Shown: piece after piece, positions 1 to 26,999 of the stretch
Numbering within the stretch: the first letter of the stretch is position 1
Layout of the letters: every line of letters begins with the position of its first letter
Assembly: GCA_963978895.1 (NCBI GenBank)
Contig: OZ022238.1
Span: 2,497,917-2,561,916 of the forward strand
Direction: 5' to 3'
Origin: Erpobdella octoculata
Taxonomy: Eukaryota; Annelida; Clitellata; Hirudinida; Erpobdellidae
DNA length: 64,000 nucleotides
Notes under the pieces: generated by a model
Database searches by the model: none
Seen by the model: only the letters and a program-made list of their open reading frames with translations
What the model was told of the DNA's origin: nothing
Program-made: the position numbers and the translations under genes

Positions 1-889
1 AATACGTTTTTATTACCCCCTTCAAAAGTCCCGCCCGCTCCTTGTTACGCTACGCAACTGTTTAGCCCCGTGGTTTTGTAGAAATGTATCTGAGACTGAT
101 GAAATATTCTAGATCGAATAGAGTCGGCGGTTCGAATACGAAAAGCTAAGCAAGTTCGGGGGTTTTACCGCAGAGTTCCTTTTGACATGATGTCTCTATA
201 ACGTGTGTTTGAGTTTGAGAAAGGAATGCAAATGGGGGGGGGAGAGCAAGAGAAAGATGGTTGGAAGAGAAAGATAAAAGAGAGAAAAAAAAGAGAGAAA
301 GATTAATGGTAAAAATAGGATAAACTACCTCATACATTTGTCGACCATTAAATCGTTTCGTTCAATTAGTTATCCTTTCAATTCCTTACTCCTTGCATGC
401 AGCGTTCAAGCGTAACATTAATTTCATTTTCCATCCGAACGTATCCGTCCTTGATCCTTGACAGGGGGACGGCTCTCAAAATCCACCAGATGTTAGTGTC
501 GAAAAATTACCCCACGACAACTTTCAACAAAAATAACTTTTATAAAATCGCAGATAAAAAATATAAAAAAAAATATGCCAGTAAAGATAAACTATTTCTA
601 AACATACGTAGATAAAAAAAAATTTTAAACAATGCAGAAATTAATTTTTTTGGGTCAATTTTTGAAAAATTGTTCCTAAGAAGGGACGTTTTGCGCCGGT
701 GGGTTAAAAAATTCAAAATCATTACGTAGAAACACACGTTCGGCCAAAAATACTGAACGTGAGACGAGGATGGCTTGTAATGTTGGAAGTATTCGTTCAG
801 GGCTGATTGATGGTTGCAGTAATCAAATTCGGGCTACGAAAAAAAAGACCATATGCAACAAATTTTTGCTTCAGGGAGAGCAGAGGTAC

Positions 890-1126
890 TGTAGCCTACC
901 AGCACCGATACCATAGCCTATGAAGTTCAATCAGAGGCATGGTTAAATAGCAAGCTGAAAGGAAAGTTGATTTGCTGGCCCTGTCCATCTTATTACACAG
1001 CAAGCAGTAGCTTGCGGGCTGAGCTAAATCAAGCAGCGTGCTAACGAAAGCTTTGTGCTTTCGATGGCCTCTCCGTCCCAAACCCAAAAATATAACACGG
1101 ACACTCGTTTCGCGCCACATAAACAC
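890..1126 (-). repeat. Dispersed repeat, minus-strand copy
   Basis: The reverse complement matches 5455-5640. Shared landmarks in the same order are gaaagcacaaa followed by ctttcgt, a segment around cagccc, and cataggctatggtatcg. It is a diverged interspersed repeat of at least about 190 bp. It has no protein coding and its class is unknown. Confidence 0.6.
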
Positions 1127-2571
1127 GTCACATTCTCAGACAGCTGTGGACGTTAATCAATCTAAACAGTGTTCGTGTCAGACTTGAGGTGTTTTGTATT
1201 GTCTCGGCTTCTTGTTTCACACCCGCCACTTGTCTGTATTAGTGGGTAGGGTTTCACAAGAGTCAGACAGTCACCAGAGTTCCGATTTCACTAGAGTGTC
1301 ACCTGCAAGGGCTCACCCAACGGGGGGTTTTGGGATTAGAATCCCCACAATTATTTTTGAAAAAGTTACTACTTGAAAATAAATTAATGAATTAGTTTTT
1401 CTTGATGATAAAAAAGCAGACTGTAAAAACGAAGTTTTTTTTCACAAATTCCTTATATTTCATGGTATGTCGGTCTTCATTTAATGCAAGTTTTTCTTTT
1501 AAAACAATTTTTAAAATTTATTTATGTAACTAATTATATAACTGTGTTTAATTTGTTGCTGTTTAGAAACATAGAAAAGTAATTTTTTTAAATGAAAAAA
1601 AAATCTTTTAGAAAATTTTCTAAAATTAATAAAATGCATTGACATGAAAAGTTTGAACATTTTTTGGAAAAAATCGTCTAAAAATAATGATTATCTATTT
1701 TTTAAAACAAAAACAAATCAAATACAATTAAATAAATTCCAAAAAATGTCGTTTTAAAGAAACATTTTCTTTGCAATAAATGAAATACCGACAAAGTCAG
1801 AAATATAAGCGATTTGTTAAAATTTGGTTTTCACGGCTTGCTTGTTTAACTAAGATAAATCTGTTTTGACATGCTTGACAATATATACATTTTTGAATTT
1901 AGAAATAAATTTATTCTGCTTTTAAAACTCAAAAATGACTTAATATTTGACTGTATTTCAAACATTTGCTGTTTGATAGGATTTGAAAAGTATTAAATAC
2001 GCAATTGAAGCTGGAATTTTTTTCCCAAAACCCCTCGAAAAAAATCCTAGGTGCCCCAGCGGGTGACCAGAGTCCATAGATGTCACAAAAGTAAGAGTGT
2101 CACGAGATTCAGCATGTCACACAGGATTCAGTGTGTCACACGCGATTCGGAATGTCACCGGAATGAGTGAGGAAATTGCAAAAGTCAGGGATTCGGGACG
2201 TGTAGAATTTATAATTGATCAAATGGGTTGATACGCTAATTGATCAAATTCCCTCGTCAATTCCGTTTGCTTCGTTCACCCGTTTTATACTGATTTGCCT
2301 AAAATTGCAATCATGTTGTCGATTTGGGAGAGTTCAGGTTTGGGGTAGGGAATGGAGATAAAATGTTTTTTTGAATACATTCCATTACGGAAATGGATAT
2401 CTAATCGGAAGCTTTCAGGATCTTTCTTCTTTCATTTTTTTTCATTTTTTTTCATTTTCTTCACTCTTTTTTTACTTTTTTCTCCCTTTTTTATCTTTTC
2501 TGTCACTTTTTCTTTAACTCTTTATCTTTTTCTTTCTTTCTCTCTTTCTTTTTTTTTCTCTTCCTCTCGCG

Positions 2572-2574
<3 letters not shown>

Positions 2575-2660
<86 letters not shown>
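2575..2660. repeat. (CT)n microsatellite
   Basis: An almost pure CT dinucleotide run follows a pyrimidine-rich stretch from about 2420. The apparent open frames on both strands (Leu/Ser and Arg/Glu dipeptides) are artefacts of the repeat. Confidence 0.95.
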
Positions 2661-2661
<1 letters not shown>

Positions 2662-2906
2662 CTCTCGCCGTAAGCCGGCCATCGGAATACAAATCTTTTG
2701 AAAACGAAATGCAATTTTCCTAATGCAGCGGTGCCACGTGACGCAGTCAGCTGATGCTCAGTCGCAGATAACAGCCAGGTTCGAAACCTGGTCAAGGTTA
2801 CACGAGTTGAAGGACGGCTGGTTAATCGTGTAATTTAGCTAATTGTACTTTCAAGGCTAGCTCTACAATTCGACACGCTGTTATCCATCCGTTTATTTAT
2901 CCATTC

Positions 2907-2993
2907 ACCCATCCATCCATCCATCCATCCATCCATCCATCCATCCATCCATCCATCCATCCATCCATCCATCCATCCATCCATCCATCCATC
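2907..2993. repeat. (CATC)n microsatellite
   Basis: A tetranucleotide CATC array of about 21 units. Confidence 0.95.
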
Positions 2994-3752
2994 ATTCCGT
3001 CTGTCCGCTTATGTCTTCGTCTATCATTCCTTCCACGGTTTGTTTAATTTGACGCGAGACTATCTATCTATACTACTATCTATCTAGACGTCACGGCGAC
3101 TCACGTCATGCTTCAGAACGTCACGAATCTGTCATGTAAGCAAATGTACATTCTATACATATACAGGCAGGCAGACGAGCAAACAGATACAAACAAACAT
3201 GAAACCTGACAAGCAAACAACGCAAGCAGATGAACAAATACACAAACGAATAAACATGTAGGTACAAACAGAGTCAAACAAACAAACATGCAAATATCCG
3301 AGCAAATGAGGAAATACACAGACAAATATACAAGTAAGCAGAGAGCAGAGGGGGACATGTGTTGTATTTACCCATGGGTTGGGTCAACTTTATTGTCTAC
3401 ATTTATCGACTGTCACATCGAATTAACACAGACAGATGGACAAGCAGACACACACATGCACGCACATGCATAAAATCAAACCACAATTCAACCAAACAAA
3501 CCTAAACAGATCCACCAGCAGAGACAGTGGCGAAACAACAAAAATATAAGATTCAAATCAAAACTTACACCAGACAGTTTTATTGCAATCGATTAATCGG
3601 TTGTCGCCATCGGCGACAACTCCACGGTGGTCTTCTTCGTTCAATGAGTCACATTCATCTTAAAAAAAAAAAATTTTTTTACTCATCTTTTATATTGAAT
3701 TTTTTTCGCCATTTTTTTTAAATTTTATTTTCTTTTTAAAACCTTCACCCAG

Positions 3753-17695
<13,943 letters not shown>

Positions 17696-19389
17696 GTTAC
17701 ACGCGGACGAGGGAAAACAGGCCGGCAAGTAAAATATATAAAAAAAAATGTTTACAAAATTTTCGCGCGTAAAAGAATTGCATACTGTATAACAAACAGC
17801 TGTCCTACTGTGCGTTCGTCTATTTTCCTATCGCGAAATCGAAACTATTTCTTTCTATTTCCACGGGAGCTCCGATCTTTACTTTAGAATAAAGAAAGAA
17901 GTTTTATCGTTATCTTGTGAAACTCTGTGAAAGGCGAGACTGAAATTTACTTTTCGTTTCATGAAATTTTTAAAAGCGATCCGGTTATAAAGCTTCACAC
18001 GACCTTAAGAACTTCCGATAAACGTGCAAAATAATCAACCTGCCTATTAATTGCTCACCTTAGTAAGTTAGGCGATCATTATTATTAATTATTATCATCA
18101 TGAATCGATAATTTTGTTCTCAAGTTTTTTAGTTTTGTTTTCTTTCCACCTGCAGCTTTGTTTTGCTTATGTTATGTTCAAAATTTATGGTTGCCTACGG
18201 AAGCCAAATTAAGTTAAATTGAGCTACAAATCGCAACGAATCCTGCATAAATTAACAGTTGAAAACTGCATTTTTTTAGACTCTTCTTAAGTAATTTTGT
18301 GTCTGTTTATTTATATAAGCAATTTTTGCAAACTTGGACGTTATCAATCATGCCCAATAAAAATGTCAAAAATGTTCAAGTAAAACGCTGGTTTATATTT
18401 TGCAACGATAATAATTGAAGATATGTCGTATTTACGAATAACAACAACCTTCTACGGGGAGAGTCGTAACAAACCTGAAAATGTGTTGCGTTGGATCTAA
18501 AAAAAAAAATTTAACAAGCATGGGCTGGGTTGAATTAAAATATCAACTTTGTTTAATAATTTTTTAGTGGGTTGGGTTAGAAATTTAACTTTTCAGACGG
18601 GTTCGTTGGAATGGGTTGGTGGATATGGTTGAGTTGAGTAAGTGATTGATTGGGTTGCCAAAAGTGGACCCATATCCACATCTGAACGGTACTTTATTTG
18701 ATTAAAATCTGTAGTACATATGACATATATTTCTGGTTAGAAACTTAACTTTTCTGTGTCAAAAAAGCTTATAAATTGCCAGATTTTCACTTGAGGTTCA
18801 TCAGCTTCACCTCTTTGTTTTTTCGACTCAGCAGGTTTTAAAATCAAAATTAAAGTACATATATTTATTCACTAAAGAATATAAAAATTAAATATTTTTG
18901 ACGACGCAATTTTACAAACTTTGTAAACGAGATACGCAGTGCGCAAAGCCCACAAATTTAACACCAAAACAAAGGAGACATCTAAGTACACTTTAACATA
19001 CATATAAAGAATAAAATTGGAAACTTAAGTAATTTTTCTAATAAAAACTTTATTGGCGGTTCAATAGGTACGGTGGCCAATGTGGTGGCCATTCAGCAAC
19101 ACTCTCCCCTGCACCTACATCTATATATATAAATATTCATGCCCATGAGAGTAGGTTTGTTTTCAAGTTTCTACTTTTATTATCTATGCGCGCTGTCGTC
19201 ACAGTCAAAAACACACAAAGAATAACAAAAACTTATCAAACAGCACGTCGCACAAATAATAAATAAACTTTCTATTCGTTCTGTATATAGAAATAAACAT
19301 CAACAAAACCGGAAAGCAGAAAAAAAAAAACAAGAAAAAATCACAACGGAAGGTCATCCGGAAAGAAATGTTTTAAATGACAACTCAAC
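17696..19389. other. 3' UTR and intergenic DNA
   Basis: The first part after the stop at 17695 is probably the neuregulin-like 3' UTR. An AATAAA lies near 17888 and another near 18356. No other coding sequence is recognised before the ATG at 19390. The region is AT-rich and non-repetitive. Confidence 0.6.
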
Positions 19390-22300
19390 ATGCAGACCGC
19401 CATGCTCTCCGACTGCAGCTTCCCGGTCATCGTTTCCGGGAAAGATTTATTCGTCGGCGATGATGACAGTGCGCCTCACTTCTCGGCCGGTCCGAAGATG
19501 ATATGTTTCGGCGATGGAGAAAGAGGAGAGGCATTAAAGAAGCGGGTAGTAACTGACAGCTCCGCCGCGGGATTTCTGCTGATGGACAGTGGAAACGATC
19601 GCCTGAGAGTGTGCTCCAGCACGGAAAACAGCAAGTGCCAACCGACGGATGAGGCGTACAATGTGTTCAGTAGAAATACCTCTCTCGTGAACAACGTCAG
19701 GCGCCTATCGTCGCCGGAGTTTCGCCCGGTTAAAGTCGACGATCTAGTCGACGAAGAGAAGAGTCGAGCTGCGGCTAATCTTTACAGGCCACTGAAGGAG
19801 GTAGAATGCCTGGCGACAAAGAGAATGGAGACGCTGCTGTTGAATTCCGAACCTTCTAGTCACATGCCTCGCTGCTACAATACTCCTCCATTTACACGCA
19901 ATTCACCGGCAGTGCTGAAGTGAGCATTCCTCAGAGGGGGGGTTGAGGGGTTGGGGTAGGGTGGTTCTTATTTAAATTAAAATGAATGGCGAAGAATGCG
20001 GTTAGTTGGTTACATGCAACATGTGTTATACATTTCTAGCAAACAATTAGATACTCTTAGCCGTTACTCTTAGTTTGAGACTCTTAGTCGCTACTCTTAG
20101 TTCGAGACTCTTAGTCGCTACTCTTAGTTCGAGACTCTTAGTCGCTACTCTTAGTTCGAGACTCTTAGTCGCTACTCTTAGTCGCTACTCTTAGTTCGAG
20201 ACTCTTAGTCGCTACTCTTAGTTCGAGACTCTTAGTCGCTACTCTTAGTTCGAGACTCTTAGTCGCTACTCTTAGTTCGAGACTCTTAGTCGCTACTCTT
20301 AGTTCGAGACTCTTAGTCGCTACTCTTAGTTCGAGACTCTTAGTCGCTACTCTTAGTTCGAGACTCTTAGTCGCTACCTCTCGACTGACAACTAGTTTTA
20401 TCGCCTTTTACGAGTTTCGCTCCATAATAGCGTTAGGCCTTCGGATGGCTCAATGGGTCATTGTTTAACTAAGATCAGTTTCATAACGAAAGATTAAGGT
20501 TCTCTATATCTAACCCACGTCATCAAAATTACAGAGTAAGTCGGTTCTTTTTACGTGCTGTACTTACTCTTTATATAGGCGTAGTTTATGCGGTGGAGGC
20601 CCAAAAAATAGAACAGTTTTTAATCAGGAATGTCATTTCAGCAAAACCTTCAGAGCGGCACCGTGTTCTCGGAGCCCAACAATTTTCAAAAAAAACCCTC
20701 TGTTTAATTTTCTCTCCAAAAAAACTGATGACCGGGGGGGAGGTAATTGGAGGAACTTTATCCAAAATTTTCAAAAAAAAAAAAGCTGAAGGCAAGGGGT
20801 TGGGGGTCTGAGGTACTTTTCCCAAAAATTTTCAAAACCCTCTTTTCATTTTTCTTCACACAAAAAAAACTGATGACCGGGGGATAGTTAAACGCATTTC
20901 TCTGTTTGCCTAAAAAATTAATGACCCACTAAAATTGAGAAGGCATTTTCACCTGCATTCCACCCCCCCCCCCCCCGTCACTTGCGCCTATGATTTAATT
21001 TTATTAAAAACTATTAATATGTTTGTTTTAGCAGTCAAAAAGGCAGTTAAATAGTGAGATGTAGCGAGGAGACAGGAAAGGTCATATGTCCCTGGACGCC
21101 ATTCGGATTGCACATTAAGTTTTACTAGTAAAAGTCACTGGGAAAATCCATATTCTGAATATTATCAGAAAGCTTTCGTTTTTTAATTCATAAATCAACC
21201 CTTATTTATTGAAACTCAGAACTTTATGTTATGACATCTCCCAGCTCAGCAGACCGCTTGCCCAGCATCACGAATGTAAATCATCCTGTCATCTGTCGCT
21301 GCCGTGACAGGCCCGATTCGCCAGATAGCAAGAAGAAGCAAGCTGTCAGGATTCAGCAGAGGAGCTCGCTCGAAGAGCACAGCTCATTTCCGTTCGAACA
21401 CTCTGCTGGCTGCCACTGTCACGGCCACGGCTCTAAAGAACGGAAGAAGTTTGCTCAAAGCCGGTATTTCGTTTGTCAATCTTTTATGGCGTAGTCGCTC
21501 TTCCGTAAAAATTTATACTCGAACCAAAGTTTTTTTTCGGCGAAGCAAATAAATCTGTTTTTTTTTTTTTTAGCAATAAATGAGTTTTGTATGATTTTGT
21601 TTAAGGTGATCTTTGTGTCTTTGTAATTTTTACACACCCGTTATGAGTGGCGGATCTAGGAATTTCGTAAGGTGGGGGGCCCAAAAAAATTTTTCAGTTT
21701 TTTTTTTAAATTTTGATTGCTGTCGTTATAAAGTCCGTTGTAAGATATCTTGAATTTTTTATTTAGCAATATCAACACAAAACACTTCTTCTTTCATCAT
21801 AGAGTTAGGTCATCAGACTCTTAAAAGCTAAAATTAATAAGTGAACCATGAAAAACTTTTGCAATTAGGCGGCTACTAATGTTTGCAATTTTTTGATGAT
21901 AATTTGTCTATAAAATAGAATAACTTTGACCACATTCTTCTAAATACTTGATATGTGAAATATGTGTAAATTGAAAATATAAGAAACTTTCGAATCAATA
22001 TGGAAAAAACTAAGCTTTTTATAACTTTTTACTTTAAAAAATCAAATATCGCTTTCATTAAATAAACTAAAAACTGGTGATTCGTTTCTTTACAGAAAAG
22101 TTCAAATCTCTGTATCTTCAACTTCACACTTCTTAAGCCAATTTTGGGACTTCATTTCTGTTTCTTGGGGGCCTAAAACTATGTCAAGGGGCCCACTGAT
22201 GTCAGAAGGGGAATACCCTCTCTGCTCCCTCCAAATTGACGTCCCTGAACTCACAGCTTTTATTTAGATTACAAATGATTACTGTTTTAAGAACTTGTTG

Positions 22301-25300
22301 TTGAGCCGTCTAAACTTATTTAGAACAAGTGAAGCAAAAACAAAGTTTTTTAAAAACACACTTTTATATTTTTTTTCCTACATAAACAACAAACATATTA
22401 GCATAGACAATAAATAGTTTGACGAAAATATCACAAATAAATACTTCATTAAATTTTGTCCAATCGATCCGAAAATTTGATAGAACTCATTATTAATTAG
22501 TTCGGAGGTATGGTTAAATTTTGAAATCTCTAGCTCATCGGGAAGTTAGTTTAAAATCGATTGCAAAATTTTACGACAAACAGATAGACAGACAGAGAAG
22601 TCAAGTTCAGTAAAAGTGTGTAAAAAGAAGGTATCATTTTCATCTTTTTTGCTGGATCTGCCCGTGAAAGTCGAAATCTTTTTTGAGATATTTTTTGAAT
22701 TAGATTGTGAATTGAATCAGTTTGAAAAAGGCCCGAAATTCTTAAATATCTGCCAATTATCGGAACTATTGATGGTCGAGAGGTGAATTTAGTAATGATA
22801 AAGCCTCAGGATACAGAGACAAAAACTTTAAGATAAAAAGTACAATTTTTTTGAAAACTCTAAGGGGGCCCGCCCCCCTCCCCATAGATCCGCTAGTGTC
22901 CGTTATAATGTTTGCAAGATATTTAAATTCTTGGTGAAACAATCTTTAAAAAGGGCTGCTGCAGCAGTACTTTTCACTCAGCTATCTGCATACTTTCTCA
23001 CTTGTTTAGTCATTTTATTGTGGCAAGGGGCGGGCCAGCATAATATAGTTATCAAAACAACTAAAACAAGCCAGGTCGGGCCCAAGTCATCACTGTTCGA
23101 GTCTGCAGCGGTCCGAGTTGCACTTGGGTCAGGCCTGAACAAATTGGCCCGTGCAGGGCCCTAGTAGCAGTCTTCTATAGCACCTCTTCTAACCTTCAGA
23201 CGTTTGTGACGGTGACGGAGATTAAACCTCCGACCATCCTTTTTTATATCATCGGTCGTGCCACCAGCGTCCCTAGCAGGGAGTTATGCAGTTTAAATTA
23301 ACAGAAGGTTCTAACCCATATTTTGCAAATATGATAATTTATGGTCAGAAAAAAATAAGTTAAAACTGAATCAAACGAAACAGTTTTTATTGGCTTTCAG
23401 GTCAAACCGAGGGTCAAATAAGAAATCGAAAAAACGACGGACGCCGGATTTCTGCTATTGTTACATATGCGGCCAGCAGTACTCCACCTCATCGTTGCTT
23501 TTCCACGAGCGATACTGCCTCCAGAGGTGGATTGCAATCAATGACAAGAGACCGAGAAATTTCAAAAAACCCCTGCCGAAAAAACCCCCAGAGCTCACCG
23601 ATGCACCGAAGGGTATTCTGTCCAGGTTTGCGACGAATATGTTTTGAGAATTTTAACGGAACTATTAAAACAACTTTTAATGCTAAGTTTTTTTTCTTAT
23701 TTTGTGGTGAACTAGACAAAAGAACTGATACATTAGTCTGATTTTTAGAGTGACCAGTCCGTCTTTAAACCTCCGCCAGAAAAAAAACGCACTCATTGTG
23801 TTCATTGTAAAGGTAATAAGTTCATTGAGATTGAGGAGCTCCAAACTCAGTTCGTTTATATGGGACCTGCCACCTATGTATATACCTGAAGCCGGAATTT
23901 GGGGTGTCATTACGGCAAATCCATTGTGTGGGGCAAGACGTTTAGATAATCTCGAGGGGGCAAAGTTTTTTTAAAGACCCAAACATTACAAATATTTTCT
24001 AAAATAACTAATAACCGGGGGATATTCAGAAGTACTTTTTTTCAACAAAAAAATTTTTGACTGGTTTCGGGATTACATGAAGAACCGATCACAATATGTC
24101 TGCTACAACAATGTGTTATCACAATCTTTACCCATCAACTGTGGCGTACCACAGGGCTCTATATTGGGTCCACTCCTATTTATTATATATATCAATGACT
24201 TACCTTTAATTTCTAACCTGTTCAGTTTTTCTTTATTTGCTGATGACACTAGTCTGTTTGCTTCTGGTGACAATTTGAACATTTTATTTGACAGCGTTAA
24301 TAATGGTCTCATATGTATTTATGATTGGTTTTGTGCCAATAAGCTTTCTTTAAATGTAAAAAAAACCAACTATATCATATTTCATCCAAAGAGTAAATCT
24401 ATTATTACAAAGTCATGTCTCAGCATTTCTGGTGTTTCTATTACCCGTGTCACCTCATATAGATTTTTAGGTGTGTTTCTTGATCAACATTTAACATGGA
24501 CTGATCACATTAAGCATGTTAAATCTAAAGTTTCTAAGTATATTGGAATTATGTATAGATTACGTCGTTTTATAGACACAAAAACTTGTATTATGTTGTA
24601 TTATGCATTTGTCTTTCCCTATATTTCTTACTGCAATATTGTTTGGGCTTCTAATTACCCAACTCGTCTTCTTTCTTTACACATTTTGCTCAAACGACTC
24701 ATCCGTATTATTTTTTTTTTACATCCTCTTTCTTCTTGTAAGTCAAAATTTACTGAACATAAGCTTTTAAACATTTATCAAGTCAATCTGTTTCAAATTG
24801 GTTCTTTTATGTATAAATATTCTAATTCTACTCTACCTCAATCCTTTCATGATTTCTTCTTGAAGTCGTCCGATATTCATACCCATTTTTTGCGATCATC
24901 TAATCTTTTCCGTCCAGAATTTGCAAACACAAGACTAAAAACCTTTTCTATTAAATGTTTAGGTCCGCGTACATATTCAGTCATCCCTATTTCAATACAG
25001 TCCTCTGAGTCCTTTTCATTATTTAAATCTCGTCTTAAATCTCACTTATTAAAATTATAATATATTCTATCATCTCAGATTCGAACGTATATTGTATATT
25101 ATTAAATGTTAAATTTTGTTATTTTGTTCATCTTAGTAATTTATTTCAGTTATTTTACCATTCTAAATTTATTGTATTGTATGTACCTGTATTATTATTA
25201 TTCGTAAATGTTTCATCTGCACTGGTCATCCTCAAGCGAGATTCATCTCTTCGGATGTTCCTTTTGGGCACTACTCATTCATTTTTTGTTGCATGCTTTT

Positions 25301-26722
25301 ATTTCAATTTTTATGTGTTTCTTTAATGTGTTTTTGTATGCCCAATAAACAATGATAAACAAATAAAACCCTATGAACTTCTGCTTTTTCCACCTTTTTC
25401 TTTACAAAATCCTTGGGGCAATGTATTTCCCTGCCCCCCAGCCGGAGTGGGCTCAAACTCATTCCTTTTAGTTGAGAATTATTTGATTACCACATGCAGG
25501 AGAAAGGCTGACCGCCGTAACAGTGAAATCATCACCCATAGGGTGCTACGCGATGCTGTTTGTTTCCTCTTCGAAACCCCGAGTATATAAAAAGCTAAGA
25601 ACATAACTCTTGCTATAATATACAGCCATTAGCCATCACGCCTCTAACAATAGCGTTTATTACTTTCAATAGCATGACCAAGAGCAAGACAATCTGCTTT
25701 GGTATCCTAGTGAGATTCATTTCACCTTCTTTCTAATAATGCACACTTTTTTTAATTTACCTATTAATGGAGCCTTCGTTTTGCAGCTTTAATCTCACTT
25801 ATACTTATTTCTCTTTTCGGCGAGATCTTAAAACTTAGCTGTTTTGATTCATGACAGCAGCATCGACGAACTTCAGTAAAAGACTTTCTATTTAAATCTT
25901 ATCGACTTATTCTAATTCTAAATCAAATCGGTAGGTTCATGACGTCACAAATTTCTATCTCCAGGAAACGAAGGCAGAACATACAGTGGCAAGCCTACCT
26001 GACCAACAGACCGCAGTGTAACTTCTGCTTCAAGAAATTCTCACCGTACAGAATCGACAGCCACGAAGTAGTTTGCGGGAAAGTAGGTTCTGAAAATGTT
26101 GTTCGGGCAGTGGCGTAGAGTGGGCTTCGGCCACCCGGGGCGGAACCTCTTAAAAAAAATCAATGACAGGGGGACAGTGGCAGGGGTTAAGACATAATCA
26201 AATTTTATTTTTATTTTGCGAAAATTCCTCTCAACTTACTTTTTACAGAGACAAAGACCTTCTCCAACGCCGGCGAGCCGAGAACTGTCAAAGAAGCTGG
26301 CTAGGAAACGCACAGTGGAGGAAAACTTCAGCCTGTCCAGATCGTTGGCGCTGTCCATCAAATCCGGCTTACAGATCATTGCCAAGAGCTCGCCGACATA
26401 CTACTTTCTCGGAAACCCGAAGACGAAGCCGCGCGGCTGCAGGAGTCGCTTCCGGGAAGAGTATCCGCTGAAGTACAAGTCGCTGTGCGACCTCCACAAG
26501 AGGAAATCCGAGCGGATGAAGCAGATCAAGAAAAGTAGATCCAGTGCACCGCGGCAGAGTGCTTCGATCAAGTACGCCAAACAGCTCGAATGCCAGAAGA
26601 TCGATCCGCCGATAGACGAGAACGTCATAAAAAAGGTGAAACAGTGGCAGCTGACGTCGATACAGAAGGAGCCGAAGAATCTCATCATGGATCTGAACTG
26701 GGATTGGGAGAACGGGGAATGA
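19390..26722 (+). CDS. Two-finger C2HC zinc finger protein (ZNF474/ZC2HC1-like)
   Basis: Five exons join in frame to 521 residues: 19390-19919, 21245-21463, 23401-23625, 25965-26082 and 26249-26722 (stop TGA). Two fingers of the form C-x2-C-x11-H-x3-C are seen: CYICGQQYSTSSLLFHERYC (about 270-289) and CNFCFKKFSPYRIDSHEVVC (about 343-362). The stretch after finger 1 (LQRWIAINDKRP, then Pro/Lys-rich) resembles the ZNF474 pattern. The remainder is Ser-rich and basic and is not recognised. Each finger sits in its own exon. The start is the first ATG of an open, coding-like exon; its donor is AA|GTGAGC. Function is unknown beyond zinc binding. Introns carry a 27-bp minisatellite, hAT-like elements and a LINE. 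It lies tail to tail with METTL3, 277 bp apart. Confidence 0.85.
20058..20378. repeat. 27-bp minisatellite
   Basis: About 12 tandem copies of agactcttagtcgctactc plus ttagttcg, nearly identical, in intron 1 of the C2HC gene. Homogeneity suggests recent expansion. Confidence 0.92.
20574..20992. mobile_element. Degenerate hAT-like element
   Basis: The ends TATAGGCGTAG and (reverse complement) CATAGGCGCAAG are inverted. The interior repeats the family motif ctgatgaccgggg three times. No target duplication is recognisable, so the boundaries are approximate. Confidence 0.55.
21645..22898. mobile_element. 1.25-kb hAT-like element
   Basis: Inverted ends (left gagtggcggatctagg; right, reverse complement, cactagcggatctatgg) lead into G-rich ggggggcccaa and ggggggcgggccc. 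The flanks cccgttat (21637-21644) and tccgttat (22899-22906) match at 7 of 8 bases. There is no transposase ORF. It lies in intron 2 of the C2HC gene. Confidence 0.75.
24057..25378 (+). mobile_element. 5'-truncated non-LTR retrotransposon with RT C-terminal half
   Basis: An open frame to 25060 carries reverse transcriptase motifs in order: GVPQGSILGPLLFIIYINDL, the catalytic FADD box (FADDTSLF), NKLSLNVKKTNYIIF and FLGVFLDQHLTWTDHI, then the usual C-terminal region. It begins abruptly inside the RT at about 24057. The 3' UTR ends near 25378 (aataaacaatgataaac). It is a Jockey/CR1-type element. The frame is intact for 327 residues, so the insertion is young. It landed in a hAT-like fragment within intron 3 of the C2HC gene. 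Confidence 0.9.
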
Positions 26723-26945
26723 TACCCGAAGATCGGAGAGCAAGGAAGATAGAAGGGAAAATGCGCACGGAAAAAAACACGGAGTTAAAAAAAGAAAACT
26801 ATTGATAAATCTATAATTTCTGAATACTTAAAATGAGAATTAATAACTGAATTAAATATTGTTTTATACTCAAATAACAGAAACAAGAAAAAACACTAAC
26901 AGCCCAGCTCTGCACTTAAAACAAGCATTACAATATTTCTTAAAA

Positions 26946-26951
26946 TTTATT
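26946..26951 (-). promoter_or_regulatory. Probable polyadenylation signal of METTL3
   Basis: AATAAA on the minus strand, 49 bases after the stop codon. Confidence 0.5.
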
Positions 26952-26999
26952 TTGATTAAGTGTAAAACAAAAATCTTTAAGGAATCCGGTAGTGGCCAT

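Larger units (their letters stand above)
1..3752. other. Non-coding flank or intron upstream of the Ig exon
   Basis: No exon with protein similarity is recognised here. The neuregulin-like gene below must have upstream exons (signal peptide and start codon), so this is probably intron plus flank. It contains a dispersed repeat at 890-1126, degenerate units with the core tgtcac around 1250-1300 and 2080-2160 separated by about 750 bp of AT-rich DNA, a long (CT)n run and a (CATC)n run. A tRNA-like B-box occurs at 2778-2788 without a convincing A-box. Confidence 0.5.

Noticed and set aside
2352..2795. Open frames rich in Leu/Ser (+) and Arg/Glu (-)
   Set aside because: They arise from the CT microsatellite and its pyrimidine-rich flank.
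2735..2805. Possible tRNA gene
   Set aside because: Only a B-box (ggttcgaaacc) is convincing; no acceptor stem or good A-box is seen. Probably a decayed SINE.
20058..20378. CRISPR-like regular repeats
   Set aside because: Contiguous 27-bp tandem units without unique spacers, in an intron of a eukaryotic gene.
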